Shown: one piece after another, positions 7,627 to 17,602 of the stretch
Position numbering within the stretch: position 1 is the first letter of the stretch
Layout: every line of letters starts with the position of its first letter
Origin: JAFAXD01 sp963816775
GTDB taxonomy: Bacteria > Pseudomonadota > Alphaproteobacteria > Rhizobiales > Xanthobacteraceae
Assembly: GCA_963816775.1 (NCBI GenBank)
Contig: CAWFLX010000059.1
Location: forward strand, 62,001 to 126,000
Length of the DNA: 64,000 nucleotides
Reading direction: 5' to 3'
Notes under the pieces: generated by a model
The model's database searches: none
What the model was told of the DNA's origin: nothing
The model's input: only the letters and a program-made list of their open reading frames with translations
Translations under genes and position numbers: made by a program

Positions 7627-9618
7627 ATGACCGCTGCACGGAAATCGCGAGGCCATCGGCGGCGACGATACGCTGAGTGCTGCGCCGGGCGCGCGATCGT
7701 CCGAAGCATGGTCGTCGTCGGAGTCGCGGCGCTGGCGGCGTCCGCGGGCTTTGCTGGCGAGCCGCCGCCGCGCTCCATCGTGATCATCGGCCAGGAAGAC
7801 CCGATCCTGCCTTGGAATATCGCGGTCAACACCGTCGCGCGAACGACGCTGAACGCCGACTCCGACCGTCGGGTCGTGATCTACGCCGAGGATCTGGATT
7901 TCGGCCGCTTCGGCGGCGACCGCTACAAACGGCAGCTGCAAAACCACCTGCGCGAAAAATACATGTACGTGCCGGTCGGCGCTCTGCTGGCGTTCGGGCC
8001 GATCGCGTTTGATTTCGTGATGAACGCGCGCGAGTCGATCTGGCCGGGCGTCCCGGTCGTGTTTGGGGCCGTCGACGAGGCTGTGGTTGCCAAGGCCAAG
8101 CTGCCGGTCGGCTTCACCGGACGCACGCTGCGCTTTCGCCTCGAAGACATGGTGCAAAGCGCGAACGCGGTCGTTCCCGACCTCAAGCAGGTTGCCCTTG
8201 TCGGTGATCCATTCGACCGCAGCACCTTTTTCCGCAACTTCGCAATGGAAATTCCGGAGCTCGCCAAGAACCTGCAATTCATCGATCTCACGGGTCTGCC
8301 CCTCAAGGAGGTGCGCCGGCGCGCCGCGCAGCTCCCCGAGCAGACCGCGATTGCCTATACGGCGATCTACCGCGATGGCGACGGCTTCGATTACATGCCG
8401 CGTGAGGCGCTTCGATCCGTCGCCGACGTTGCCAATCGGCCGATCGTGGTCCCGGCTGAGACTTACATCGGTTATGGAACGGTCGGCGGGATCGTCGCCA
8501 CGCCCGTGCCGATTGCCGAAGACGCTGCACGCCTCGCACTGCGCATCCTCGACGGCGCGCCGCCGTCTGATTTCCCGGTCGCCCGCGGCGACTACATGAA
8601 GCCGATCTTCGACTGGCGCGAGCTGCAGCGCTGGGGCGTCCGCGAAACGCGCCTGCCGCCGGGTAGCGAAGTTCTGTTCCGGCAGTTGAGCTTCTGGGAA
8701 CAATATCGCGGGCTCGCACTGGCCGGTGCCGGCATCATCGCGATTCAGGCGACATTGATCACCGGGTTGTTCCTGGAACGCCGCCGCCGCTCGGCCGCCG
8801 AGCTGGAGGCGCGCCGGCGTCTGGCCGAGGTCGCCCACATGAACCGCCGCGCCGGGATCGCGGCGCTCTCGGCCTCGATCGCGCACGAGCTCAATCAGCC
8901 GCTCGGCGCGATCTTGAGCAATGCCGAGGCGGCCGAGCTGCTGCTCGATCGGCAGCCGCTCGATGTTGCGCTGGTGAAGGAAATGCTGAGCGATATCAGG
9001 CGATCCGATCAGCGCGCCGCCGATGTCATCACCCACATGCGTGAACTGCTGCGCCGGGACGACTCGGAGCCGCTCGAGATCGATATGAACGACGTGATCC
9101 GCCATGTCATCGAGCTGCTCGCGCCCGAGGCACGGCAGCGCGGTATCTTCGTCAGCACTGCGCTCGATCCTCGTCGCCTGTCGGTCCGGGCCAATTCGGT
9201 GCACATGCAGCAGGTCGTGCTCAATCTCGCGCTCAACGGCATGGACGCGATGCGGGACGTCGCGCCCGGCAACCGCCGCCTCGCGATCCAGACCGCATTG
9301 CTCGACAACGCAACGGTCGAAGTCGCGATTTTGAACTCCGGTCCCGGGGTCCCGGCCGACATATTGAAACGGGTATTCGAGCCGTTCTTTACCACCAAGC
9401 CCGAGGGTATCGGGCTCGGCTTGTCCATCGCGCACACCATCATCGAGCGGGCGGGGGGTGCGATATCGGCCGAAAACAGGCCCGCGGGCGGCGCAGTCTT
9501 TCGCTTCAGCCTCCCGGCCGCGAGCGCGCGTCCGGTCAAGAGCGACGCCGGCCGCCACGTCCCTGGGCCGCCGGCCGCCGGCCCAACGCGGCCGCCGTTG
9601 GAGCGCGCCGCCGGCTAG
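7627..9618 (+). CDS. Sensor histidine kinase with periplasmic ABC-substrate-binding sensor domain
   Basis: About 663 residues. A basic N-terminus and hydrophobic segment (VVVGVAALAASAGFA) act as signal or anchor. A periplasmic binding-protein-like domain of about 320 residues follows, then a membrane helix in GLALAGAGIIAIQATLITGL. The HisKA domain has SIAHELNQPLGAI with phospho-acceptor His near residue 420. The ATPase domain has NLALNGMDAM (N-box), FEPFFTTKPEGIGLGLSI (F and G2 boxes). I chose the ATG at 7627 because the earlier ATG at 7585 lies inside the regulator gene. The C-terminus has a Pro/Ala-rich tail beyond the kinase fold. The ligand is unknown. Confidence 0.88.
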   Translation: MTAARKSRGHRRRRYAECCAGRAIVRSMVVVGVAALAASAGFAGEPPPRSIVIIGQEDPILPWNIAVNTVARTTLNADSDRRVVIYAEDLDFGRFGGDRYKRQLQNHLREKYMYVPVGALLAFGPIAFDFVMNARESIWPGVPVVFGAVDEAVVAKAKLPVGFTGRTLRFRLEDMVQSANAVVPDLKQVALVGDPFDRSTFFRNFAMEIPELAKNLQFIDLTGLPLKEVRRRAAQLPEQTAIAYTAIYRDGDGFDYMPREALRSVADVANRPIVVPAETYIGYGTVGGIVATPVPIAEDAARLALRILDGAPPSDFPVARGDYMKPIFDWRELQRWGVRETRLPPGSEVLFRQLSFWEQYRGLALAGAGIIAIQATLITGLFLERRRRSAAELEARRRLAEVAHMNRRAGIAALSASIAHELNQPLGAILSNAEAAELLLDRQPLDVALVKEMLSDIRRSDQRAADVITHMRELLRRDDSEPLEIDMNDVIRHVIELLAPEARQRGIFVSTALDPRRLSVRANSVHMQQVVLNLALNGMDAMRDVAPGNRRLAIQTALLDNATVEVAILNSGPGVPADILKRVFEPFFTTKPEGIGLGLSIAHTIIERAGGAISAENRPAGGAVFRFSLPAASARPVKSDAGRHVPGPPAAGPTRPPLERAAG

Positions 9619-9771
9619 TAGGAACCCGCAAAGGGCCGGTTTATTGCCCCTTGAGGCATTGCACCTAAGGACAATACGCGGGCCGCCCGAATTGCTCTAA
9701 ACGCTTGCCCCAGATGCAGTTCACCCCATGTCGGGCTGCAAACCATTCTCAACGAAAGAGAGGACGCCAAG

Positions 9772-10369
9772 ATGTCAAAACGCACGATGCTGATTGTCGG
9801 GGTTGCTGCGGTCGTTCTGGCCGCCGCAGGCGCAGGCAAATTCGCGCTTGCCCAGCAGCCGCAAGGAGATGTGATCGGCGAGCTCGCCAACAACGAAGGC
9901 ATCTTCGTCGACGGCAAGACCTTCAAGATCGCGCGCGGCAAGGCCAAGGGCGATCCCGCCGCCCAGATCGCCAAGCTCGGCGCCAAGGAGGTCGGTCCGG
10001 GCGCGATCGTCTTCCGCTACAACGACAAGCTCTACATGGTCGAAGGCACGCCGGCGCCGGCGCCGCAGGCGATGAAGAACTTCCAGGATAACTGGAACGT
10101 CTCCTACATGAAGGGGATGAAGGACTTCCAGGACAACTTCGCCGTCTCCTACATGAAGGATCAATGGGGCGAACGCCGACCCGGCCTACGCAAAGGCCTT
10201 CCAGGATTTCCAGAGCAACTGGAATGTTTCCTACATGAAGGCGGCGAAGGAGTTCCAGGACAACTGGAACGTCTCCTACATGAAGAACTTCCAGGACAAC
10301 TGGAACACGTCCTACATGAAGGCCGCCAAGGACTTCCAGGACAATTGGTCCACGTCCTACATGAAGTAA
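9772..10369 (+). CDS. Secreted tandem-repeat protein, frameshifted in the repeat region
   Basis: Preceded by AGAGAGGA at ribosome-site distance. A signal peptide (VAAVVLAAAGAGKFALAQQ) leads into a domain with NEGIFVDGKTF and NDKLYMVEG, then a tandem array of a unit like NFQDNWNVSYMK separated by short spacers. The first two units read in the starting frame. From about 10164 the remaining four continue in the +1 frame (for example AAKDFQDNWSTSYMK) and end at TAA 10367-10369. Removing one G from the GGGG run at about 10164-10168 restores one continuous frame. Read literally, the gene ends in a different frame at 10374. Function is unknown. A strong terminator follows. Confidence 0.7.
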
Positions 10370-10386
10370 CGTAGAGCGCATAGATT

Positions 10387-10430
10387 CGCCCGCCCCGCCG
10401 CCGCAAGCGATGGGGCGGGCGATTTATTTT
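10387..10430 (+). terminator. Intrinsic terminator after the repeat-protein gene
   Basis: Perfect 10-bp stem CGCCCGCCCC (10387-10396) with GGGGCGGGCG (10412-10421) and a 15-base loop, followed by ATTTATTTT. It lies 18 bases after the repaired stop codon. Confidence 0.85.
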
Positions 10431-10440
10431 GTGACGCCGG

Positions 10441-12064
10441 TCACGCCGCCGCGGCGAGCGCCGGCTTGCCGGCAATGAGATCGGCGGCGCGTTCGGCCAT
10501 CATCAGCACGCAGGCATTGATGTGGGCGGTGACCAGGTCGGGCATCGCCGACGCGTCGACCACGCGCAGCCGATCGACGCCGCGCACCCGCAGCTGCGGG
10601 TCGAGCACCGCTTCCGGGCCGAGGCCGATCGGGCAGGTCGACGCCGGATGATGCACCGTAATCATCGTCTTGCGGATGAAGGCGTCGATTTCGGCGTCGC
10701 TTTTAACGTCCGCTCCCGGGTGAGACTTCCTCGCCGCGAAACTTGTCCATCGCCTTCTGCGCCGCGATCTCGCGTCCGCGCCGGAACCCCTCGCGCAAGG
10801 TCGGCAGGTCGTTGGGCGCCGAGAAGAAGTTGAACTTGATGCGGGCGCGCTCGCGCGGGTCGGCCGAGCGCAGCAAAACCTCGCCGCGACTGTCGGGATG
10901 CATGATGGCGGGACGGATGCCGAATGCGTCCGCATACGCCTCCTTCACGCCCGGAAACCACAGATGCGCCCACGGCGGCGAGCCCGGAAACATGTATTCG
11001 ACGTCGGGCGTGGCGAGTTCCGGCCGCGTCTTGATGAAGGCGAGGATTCCGCTCGGGATCGTGGTGGCGGGGCCGGAGCCCAGGACATATGCCCGCAGCA
11101 TGTTGACCGCCATGCGGTCGAACCGCATCAGGTCGCGAAACGGTCCCGGCGCCTTGCGCTTGTAGAAGATCACCGCCGCCTGGTGGTCCTGCAAATTCTT
11201 GCCGACCGGCAGGTCGACCAGCGGATCGATGCCGACGCTGCGCAGATGGTCCGCCGGCCCGATGCCCGACAGCATCAGCAGCTGCGGCGTGTTGAACGTG
11301 CCGCCCGCCAATATGACCTCGCGCTCCGCCTGCACCCGTTCGGTCGCGCCACCTCTGATCAACTCGATCCCGACCGCGCGCTGGCCCTCGATCAGAACCT
11401 TGCCGGCCAGCACGCGCGTCATCAGGGTGAGGTTGCTGCGACGAAGCGCCGGCTTGAGATAGGCGGTCGATGCCGACGAGCGCCGCCCGTTGCGGATCGT
11501 GTATTGGCTCCTGGCGAAGCCTTCGGTGTCGCCCGCGCTGTTGTCGCTGATGATGCGGTAGCCGGCCGCCGTTCCGGCCTCGAGCCAGGCGTCGTAGATC
11601 GGATCGGCGACGCGCGCCCATTCGACGCCGATCGGCCCGTCGCCGCCGCGCGTCGCGCTCGCGCCGTCGATCCAGGTCTCGGTGCGCTTGAAGTACGGCA
11701 GCACGTCCGCGTAGGACCAGCCGAGCGCGCCTTTCTGCGCCCAGCGGTCGTAGTCGCGCTGATCGCCGCGCGTGTAGCCGGTGACGTTGATCGAGGACGA
11801 GCCGCCCAGCACCTTGCCGCGCATCGCCTCGACCCTGCGGCCGCCGAGATTGGGCTCCGGCTCGCTGTGGTAGCCCCAGTCGTGCAAGGTGTGCTTGTGC
11901 ATCATGCCGATGCCGAGCGGAATGTGGATCAGCGGATCGATGTCCCAGCCGCCGGCTTCGAGCAGCAGTACGCGCACGCTCGGGTCCGCGCTCAGCCGGT
12001 TTGCCAGGACGCAGCCGGCCGAGCCGGCGCCGACGATGATGTAGTCGTAACGTTGCGTGGTCAT
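10441..12064 (-). CDS. GMC-family FAD oxidoreductase (choline dehydrogenase-like), frameshift near the C-terminus
   Basis: The N-terminus has the FAD-binding IIVGAGSAGCVLANRL. GMC signatures follow: RGKVLGGSSSINVTGYTRG and, later, AGGTFNTPQLLMLSGIGP. The C-terminal part holds the catalytic HHPASTCPIG and VDASAMPDLVTAHINA (the second active-site His/Asn region). The starting frame stops at 10703, just after EEVSPGSGR. The rest (ADVKSDAEIDAFIRK to KPALAAAA) continues in another frame to 10441. One extra base near 10715 explains this. If the frameshift is real the enzyme loses its active-site histidine. Family members oxidise alcohols with FAD; the substrate is unknown. The start has a good N-terminal match. 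Confidence 0.8.
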
Positions 12065-12112
12065 TCCTCACCCGGTTGCTTGCCTGTTTCACACACGACC
12101 CAGCCACACATC

Positions 12113-12201
12113 GTCATGGCCGGGCTTGTCCCGGCCATCCACGTCTTTACCGAACGGCTACGCCGTAAGACGTGGATGCCCGCGACGGGCGCGGGCATGA
12201 C
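12113..12201. repeat. GTCATGGCCGG palindromic element, copy 2
   Basis: Begins GTCATGGCCGGGCTTGTC and ends GGGCATGAC, with CATCCACGTC and GACGTGGATG inner arms. It lies in the 211-base divergent spacer between the GMC oxidoreductase and the MetE-like gene. Closest in sequence to 56286-56373. Confidence 0.8.
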
Positions 12202-12275
12202 ACCGAGTGTGGTGACTCGATCCGACTGAAACCTGCTGTAAAATCGACCCACATCATAATGGAGGAGCGTCCCCG

Positions 12276-13470
12276 ATGGCCAACCGTATCATGACCACCC
12301 ACGTGGGCAGCCTGATCCGGCCGCCGAAGTTCGTCGAGGTCCTGCACAAGCTGGAGAACAAGGAGCCGGTCGAGCCGGGCCTTTACGACAAGACGCTCAC
12401 GGATTCGGTCGCCGACGTCGTGCGCCAGCAGGCCGAGGTCGGCGTCGACATCGTCAGCGACGGCGAGTTCGGCAAGGGCCGCAACTGGGCGTTCTACGTG
12501 CACGGCCGCCTCTCCGGCATCGGAGCGCGGCCGCTGACGCCGGAGGAAGCCAAGGATCCGCTCGCCTCGGTCGGCGGCGGGCGCGACCGCGAGGCGTTTC
12601 CGGAATATTACGCGGAGGCCGACAAGGCGACCGGGCTCGCCTCGCGGCTCGGCAACCGGTTCGTGTGCAACGGTCCAATCAAATATGTCGGGCAGAAGGA
12701 ACTGCAGCGCGACATCGACAATCTCAAGGCGGCGGTCGGCAAGGTGAAGGTCGAGGGCGCGTTCCTGCCGGTGGTCGCGCCGGCGAGCGCGCTGCCCAAC
12801 GTCAAGGACGAGCACTACGGCGACGAGAAGAAGTTGCTGTTCGCGCTCGCCGACGCGCTGCGGGTCGAATACAAGACCATCGTCGACCAAGGTCTCTATG
12901 TGCAGATCGACGACGCATTCTTTCCCTATATGCAGGAAAAGCTCTGCCCGCCGATGTCGCTCGCGCAATATCGCGCGTGGGCGCAGTTGCGCATCGACGC
13001 GCTCAACCGCGCGCTCGACGGCATTCCGCCGGAGAAATCGCGCTATCACATCTGTTGGGGCAGCTGGAGCGGTCCGCACGCCTTCGACGTGCCGCTCAAG
13101 GACATCGTCGACATCATGCTTCAGGTCAACGTCGGCGCCTACAGTTTCGAGGCCGCCAACGTGCGCCATGAGCACGAGTGGAAGGTGTGGAAGACCGCGA
13201 AGCTTCCCGCCGGCAAGACCATTCTGCCCGGCGTCATCAGTCACGCGACCAATGTGCTGGAGCATCCCGAACTGGTGGCGGAGCGGCTGGTGCGGTTCGC
13301 CAATCTGGTCGGGCGCGACAACGTGATGGCCTCGACCGATTGCGGCTTCGCGCAGAGCCCGTTCGCGCGCCGCGTGCATCCTTCGATCATGTGGGCGAAG
13401 CTCAAGTCGATGGTCGGAGGGCGCGCGGCTTGCAAGCGACGAACTCTGGGGGCGCAAGGCCGCGGCGTAA
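12276..13470 (+). CDS. MetE-like zinc methyltransferase (catalytic-domain family), frameshifted at the C-terminus
   Basis: Resembles the C-terminal catalytic half of cobalamin-independent methionine synthase: THVGS at the N-terminus, VSDGEFGKGR, YHICWGSW with the His-x-Cys zinc pair, HEHEW, and STDCGF with the third thiolate. The N-terminal half of true MetE is missing, so this is a stand-alone homologue of about 400 residues. It may transfer a methyl or alkyl group to a thiol; the true substrate is unknown. The ribosome site GGAGGAG precedes the ATG. Near 13416 one extra G shifts the frame. The repaired reading ends ARLASDELWGRKAAA at TAA 13468-13470, matching the end of the paralogue at 27646-28770. 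The unrepaired frame runs to 13490. Confidence 0.8.
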
Positions 13471-13529
13471 CATCGCCGCCGTGCGCATGATTGGTTAATT
13501 GGACGTTTCCGCGCCCGGGAAACCACGCA

Positions 13530-13750
13530 GCAAAAATGTCACGAATGGAGCACCGCTGACGCGGGCCCTCGGCCCTTGGTGACTCCCCTCATCGCCGGTA
13601 TCGTTCGACCGGGGCGTGGGGACATCTTCCAATGGGTTCGCTGGTCGACACCCGACAGAGATAAATAAGGAGGCTTCACCCCGTGGACCCGACGAAAACC
13701 CACGGGGTGTGGCGCGGATACGACAGACGCCCGACAGGTAATAACGTAAC
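13530..13750. other. Non-coding element with strong palindromes, possibly a structured RNA
   Basis: The stretch between the MetE-like gene and the autotransporter has no credible gene. It contains a perfect 9-bp hairpin, ACCCCGTGG (13678-13686) and CCACGGGGT (13700-13708), a GGGCC...GGCCC hairpin near 13563-13575, and two CCCGACAG direct repeats near 13651 and 13731. The regular structure suggests a transcribed leader or a mobile non-coding element; I cannot name it. Confidence 0.35.
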
Positions 13751-13761
13751 GTCCACCTGTT

Positions 13762-15763
13762 GTGTGGGTGGGGGCTGCGTTGAGTAGTGTGCGTGAGCGG
13801 CGTCTGAAGCGTCTTGTTGACCGCGCGCGACCTGCGCAGGTCGGCAGCGCCTCGCTGTTCGCGGTTGCATCGGCCGCGGCCATGACGGCGATGCTGGTGT
13901 GGCCGGGCGCACCGGCGCGGGCTCAATGCGCGACCGCCGGCGCCAACCAAACCTGCACCAATTCCGTATTTCTCTCCGGCGGCGCTTTCGGCATTTTCGA
14001 CGCCGCCACTCTCACCGTCACCAACACAAAGACCGGGACGGTTACCGGGACGAATGCCGGCATAGCCGCGCCACGACTGCCAACGTCACCAATGCCGGGG
14101 TTATCACGTCGACAGGGGTAGCTTCTCCGGCCATCGTTGCCAACACTGTCAACCTCACCAATTCCGGAACCGTCGCCGGCGACGGGAGGGAATTCAACCG
14201 GCATCCAAGCCTTCAACAGCGCCAACATCACCAATTCCGGGAGCATCTCGGGAACCCTTGCCGGCATCATTTGCGGTTCCCGCCGCCGGCGGCGTCACCG
14301 TCTTCAATTCCGGAAGCATTTCGGGGGGCGTGGTCGGCATCACGGCCTTCTCCTCCGCCACCGTCGTCAATTCGGGGATCATCTCCGGAGCGACCGGAGT
14401 GACTGCCGGCGGCGCGGGTCCCTGGAGCCTCACCAATGCCGGCATCATCGTGGGCACCGGCGGCACCGCGATCGATTTTGGCGCATCCGCCGGCGACACG
14501 CTGAATTTCCTCACCGGCTCGCGTGTCATCGGGCTGATCATTCCCGGGGTTGGCGACACCGTCAATTTCGGCGCCGGAAATTGGTTCTACACGTTCGCCG
14601 GGCTGCCCGGCACCACCATCAACACCAACGGGGCGCCGTTCGTGGTGGCGGGCAACCAGGTCGCGGTGCTCGATCCGACCAGCCTCGCGCAGACCGACCG
14701 CACGTTGATGACCTTCACCGGCGGCATCTCCGCGCTGCTGCAAAGCCGGTTCGACGGCATTGCGCCCATCGGCAGCGGCGCGGCGGGCGTGACCGCGTTC
14801 GCACCCACCGGGTCGGTCATTGCCGATCAGGCAAACGCCGCGTTCGCCAGCATCCCGACCGTCGCGCTTGCCTATGGGGCGGATGATCAACCGCTGTTGA
14901 AGACCGGAGCGGCGAGCAACTCTGCGCGGACGGTGATTTGGGCGAGCTCGTTTGGCGGCAGTCGGCATCAGGAGGCCGACGGCGTGGTGTTGCGCACGAC
15001 CGACACCGCGGTCGGCGGCGTCTTCGGCATCGACCGGGTGATCACGCCCTATCTGCGCCTCGGCGGCTTTGTCGGCGGCGGCACCGACTGGCTGCAGGTC
15101 GCCTTCAACACGCAAAAGACCACCACGGATTACATCTATGGCGGTGCCTATGGGCGGTTCGACTGGGTGACGCAGTACCTCGACTTCGCACTCTACGGCG
15201 GCAGCAGCAGCGCCAGCAGCACCCGCGGCATCGCCAACAACATGGCGCCGGACGGCTTCGAGACGGCGACCGCGACCGACCGCGGCTGGTTCATCAGCCC
15301 GGAATTGACCTACGGGGTGCGCATTCCGATGCAGGACTACACGCTGACGCCGCGGGCGCGGGTGCGTTACGTGGCGGGCTTCTTCGACGCCTTCAGCGAA
15401 CAGGGCTCGGCACAGAACCTGAGCATCGCCAGCCGCACGGTGCAGGACGTCGAGGAGCGGCTCGAGCTGGCGTTGTCGCGGATCGACACGCGGGCCGGGG
15501 TCGGATCGATCAAGACCATGGTGAACATCGGCGGCATTGCCTTGGAGCGGATCGGCGATCCGGCCATCAGCGGGGTGCTGCTTGGACAGAATCTCACGTT
15601 CCTGACGCCGGGCCGGAGCAGCGCCGCGGGCGCCGTCGTCGGGGTCGGCATCGACTGGCATGTGGTCGACCGGGTGAGCCTCTTTGCCGGCGCCGAGGGC
15701 ACGTGGATGTCCGACAAGAGCACCACCGCCGTCGCCAAGGGCGGCGTGCGGATCGGGCTCTGA
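13762..15763 (+). CDS. Autotransporter with C-terminal beta-barrel, three frameshifts in the passenger
   Basis: A signal sequence (LFAVASAAAMTAMLVWPGAPARAQ) leads into a passenger rich in short NAG/NSG repeats (TNAGVITSTG, ITNSGSISG, VFNSGSISGG), typical of a beta-helix. From about residue 350 a transporter barrel follows, with alternating segments such as YIYGGAYGRFDWV, GWFISPELTYGVRIP and GGVRIGL at the end. The last residue is Leu rather than the usual Phe. The passenger is read in successive frames: 13762 to about 14068, then to about 14185, then to about 14272, then the long frame from 14258 to 15763. The repeat pattern continues across each break, so they are indels, not gene boundaries. 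Whether they are real or sequencing errors is open. Confidence 0.75.
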
Positions 15764-15944
15764 TGCGTGTATTTGTAGTTCCTGACTCCGCGCCGCGCGC
15801 CGGGAACTTCGTGTGAAAATTGCAAGCCCCGTCCAAACAAATAATTCATGTGTCACAAAATAGTCACGCCGCAGCGGGTTTTGCGCAACTCGGCTGGTAA
15901 AATCTCTCGATTAGTTGATTGATGGCGGAACTGCGGCGCAGCGG

Positions 15945-16075
15945 CCGATACCAATGTGTAATTGGCGGCGAGCGCGTCCAATGAGATAGTCCCATTGCCC
16001 TTGGCGCCGTGCCCCCCTCCCTCCACACGGAGCCCCTTGATCAGCCCCGCTCGCCCCAGCGGGGCTTTTCATTTT
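15945..16075 (+). ncRNA. Candidate small RNA A with pyrimidine-rich anti-SD-like loop
   Basis: The 483-base gap after the autotransporter has no credible gene. It contains small hairpins CCAAT/ATTGG and CAATG/CATTG, then CCGTG (16007-16011) paired with CACGG (16026-16030) around a 14-base loop of C and T ending CCCTCCA. An intrinsic terminator follows: GCCCCGC (16044-16050), GCGGGGC (16059-16065), then TTTTCATTTT. The arrangement, including TTGATCAGCCCCGC at the terminator, recurs at 22805-22880. The 5' end is a guess; I found no clear promoter. Confidence 0.5.
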
Positions 16076-16108
16076 CATGACTTGCGCCCGCTGTTTCGTG
16101 CTGCGCAC

Positions 16109-16225
16109 GTCCGCTTCGGGTCAAAAGCCGAAAAACTCGGCATGAGCATTTGTTGTCCGAGTGCCCTCCGAAAGCGGACTTCGCAAGGCCGCTTCGACAA
16201 GTCGGTTTCGTGCCAGAAGCAACAC
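16109..16225. repeat. Degenerate GTCCGCTTCGGGTC dispersed element
   Basis: Contains GTCCGCTTCGGGTCAAAAGC and, further on, CCGAAAGCGGACTTCG and GTGCCAGAAGC. Pieces of the same sequence recur at 17282-17339, 23727-23750 and 24174-24230. It looks like remnants of a dispersed non-coding repeat. Confidence 0.5.
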
Positions 16226-16247
16226 CATTTCAGATGCGAAATAGGCG

Positions 16248-17219
16248 TCAGTTCGCTTTGATGTTTGCGAACTTGATCACATTCGCCCACTTTTCGGTTT
16301 CGTTGCGCACAAACTTATCGAATTCGGCCGTGGTCATCGTCATCGGGTCGAGGCCCAGGCCGGCGAGCCGCTCCTTGGCGGCGAGATCCGCGACGATGGC
16401 GTTGATCGTTTTAGTGAGCTTTCCAATGATCTCACCTGGCGTGCCGGCGGGCACGCCGAAGCCATACCAGCCGATCGCCTCATAGCCTGGCACGAACTCG
16501 GCAACCGCCGGTACGTCCAACAGCAGTTGCATGCGCGCGGCGGACGTCACGCCCAGAGGGCGAAGCTGACCCTGCTTGACATAACCGATCACGGAAGGCG
16601 TCGGTGCAAACGTGACCTGCACCTGCCCAGACAGTAAATCGGGAAGATAATTGCTGCGATAGGGGACATGGACCATGTCGACGCCGGCCATCATCTTGAA
16701 CAACTCGCCGGTCACGTGCGATGCGCTGCCAGTGCCGGACGATGCCATGTTGATCTTGCCCGGATTGGCTTTTGCGTAGGCAACGAACTCGGGTCCAGTT
16801 TTCGCCGGCAATGATGGCGTTACTGCCATGATATAGGCGGTACCGGCCATGCAGGTGACCGGCGCGATGTCGCGGAGGAAATCGAACTTGAGATTGTCGT
16901 ACAGTGTTGCATTGACGGTGTTGGTCGCTACGGTCATCAGCATGGTGTAGCCGTCCGGCGCCGCGCGCGCGGCAGCTTCGGTGGCGAGATTGCTACCGGC
17001 TCCTGGCCTATTATCAACGACGAATTGCTGGCCGAGCTGCTCAGTCAACCACTGTGCGGCCAGGCGCGCGACAATGTCGGGCCCGCTACCGGCCGGGAAG
17101 CCCACAACGATCTGCACGGGTCGCGCCGGATAGGACTGAGCCCTGGCAAGACCTGAAGCAACGGCTGCCGTGGCCGCTCCAGCGGCTAACTGCAGAACAT
17201 CTCGGCGGCGAAGCTGCAT
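16248..17219 (-). CDS. TctC/Bug-family extracytoplasmic solute receptor
   Basis: A periplasmic binding protein of the tripartite tricarboxylate transporter family. From the chosen ATG at 17219 it starts MQLRRRDVLQLAAGAATAA, a twin-arginine-like signal ending ARAQ. Then come the family hallmarks YPARPVQIVVGFPAGSGPD, NRPGAGSNLATEAAA, PDGYTML and HVPYR. The longer frame reaching 17300 has no signal-like start and runs into the repeat at 17282. No TctA or TctB membrane genes are nearby, so it is a solitary receptor. The ligand is unknown, commonly a carboxylate. Confidence 0.88.
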   Translation of the reverse strand: MQLRRRDVLQLAAGAATAAVASGLARAQSYPARPVQIVVGFPAGSGPDIVARLAAQWLTEQLGQQFVVDNRPGAGSNLATEAAARAAPDGYTMLMTVATNTVNATLYDNLKFDFLRDIAPVTCMAGTAYIMAVTPSLPAKTGPEFVAYAKANPGKINMASSGTGSASHVTGELFKMMAGVDMVHVPYRSNYLPDLLSGQVQVTFAPTPSVIGYVKQGQLRPLGVTSAARMQLLLDVPAVAEFVPGYEAIGWYGFGVPAGTPGEIIGKLTKTINAIVADLAAKERLAGLGLDPMTMTTAEFDKFVRNETEKWANVIKFANIKAN

Positions 17220-17281
17220 GGCGCGCGGGCTCGCTTGTGGCTGGTACTGCATTCGACCAGGCCAGCTTAGGCTGCTGGTCA

Positions 17282-17339
17282 ATGTCCGAAAAGGCATCAA
17301 AAGCGGAAAAACTCACGAGGAGCAATTGACGTCCGCTTA
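17282..17339. repeat. Fragment of the GTCCGCTT dispersed element
   Basis: Contains ATGTCCGAAAAGGCATC, CAAAAGCGGAAAAACTC and GACGTCCGCTTAG, related to 16109-16225. It lies just upstream of the TctC gene. Confidence 0.45.
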
Positions 17340-17602
17340 GCATCCGAGCCCTCGGCCGGAGATCGACGTGACTCTAAAACTGGGTTTCAACCGTGAGAAA
17401 TTCTTGGCCCGTACTGGTGTTTGAATCAATTGAGCAATCGTTCGGAGGCTTCCCCATTGCGAATTTTCTATTGCCAACGGCCCCTCATTGGTAGTCCGGT
17501 GGTTCATATGTTCAGGACGGGGCGACAGTCCATCTTTGGTGCGTCTGCCGATGCGGCCGTATTCGATCTGAGACGAACTCATGCCGCGCACGGGACCGGC
17601 AC

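Noticed and set aside
7480..9558. A 692-codon minus-strand frame
   Set aside because: Antisense to the sensor kinase, whose H, N and G boxes are intact on the plus strand.
10076..10370. Possible CRISPR-like array of repeats
   Set aside because: The repeats code for NFQDNWNVSYMK units at irregular 36-60 base spacing and have no unique spacers of constant length.
14267..15856. A 529-codon minus-strand frame over the autotransporter
   Set aside because: Antisense to the beta-barrel; composition rich in Arg, Ala and Gly without domains.
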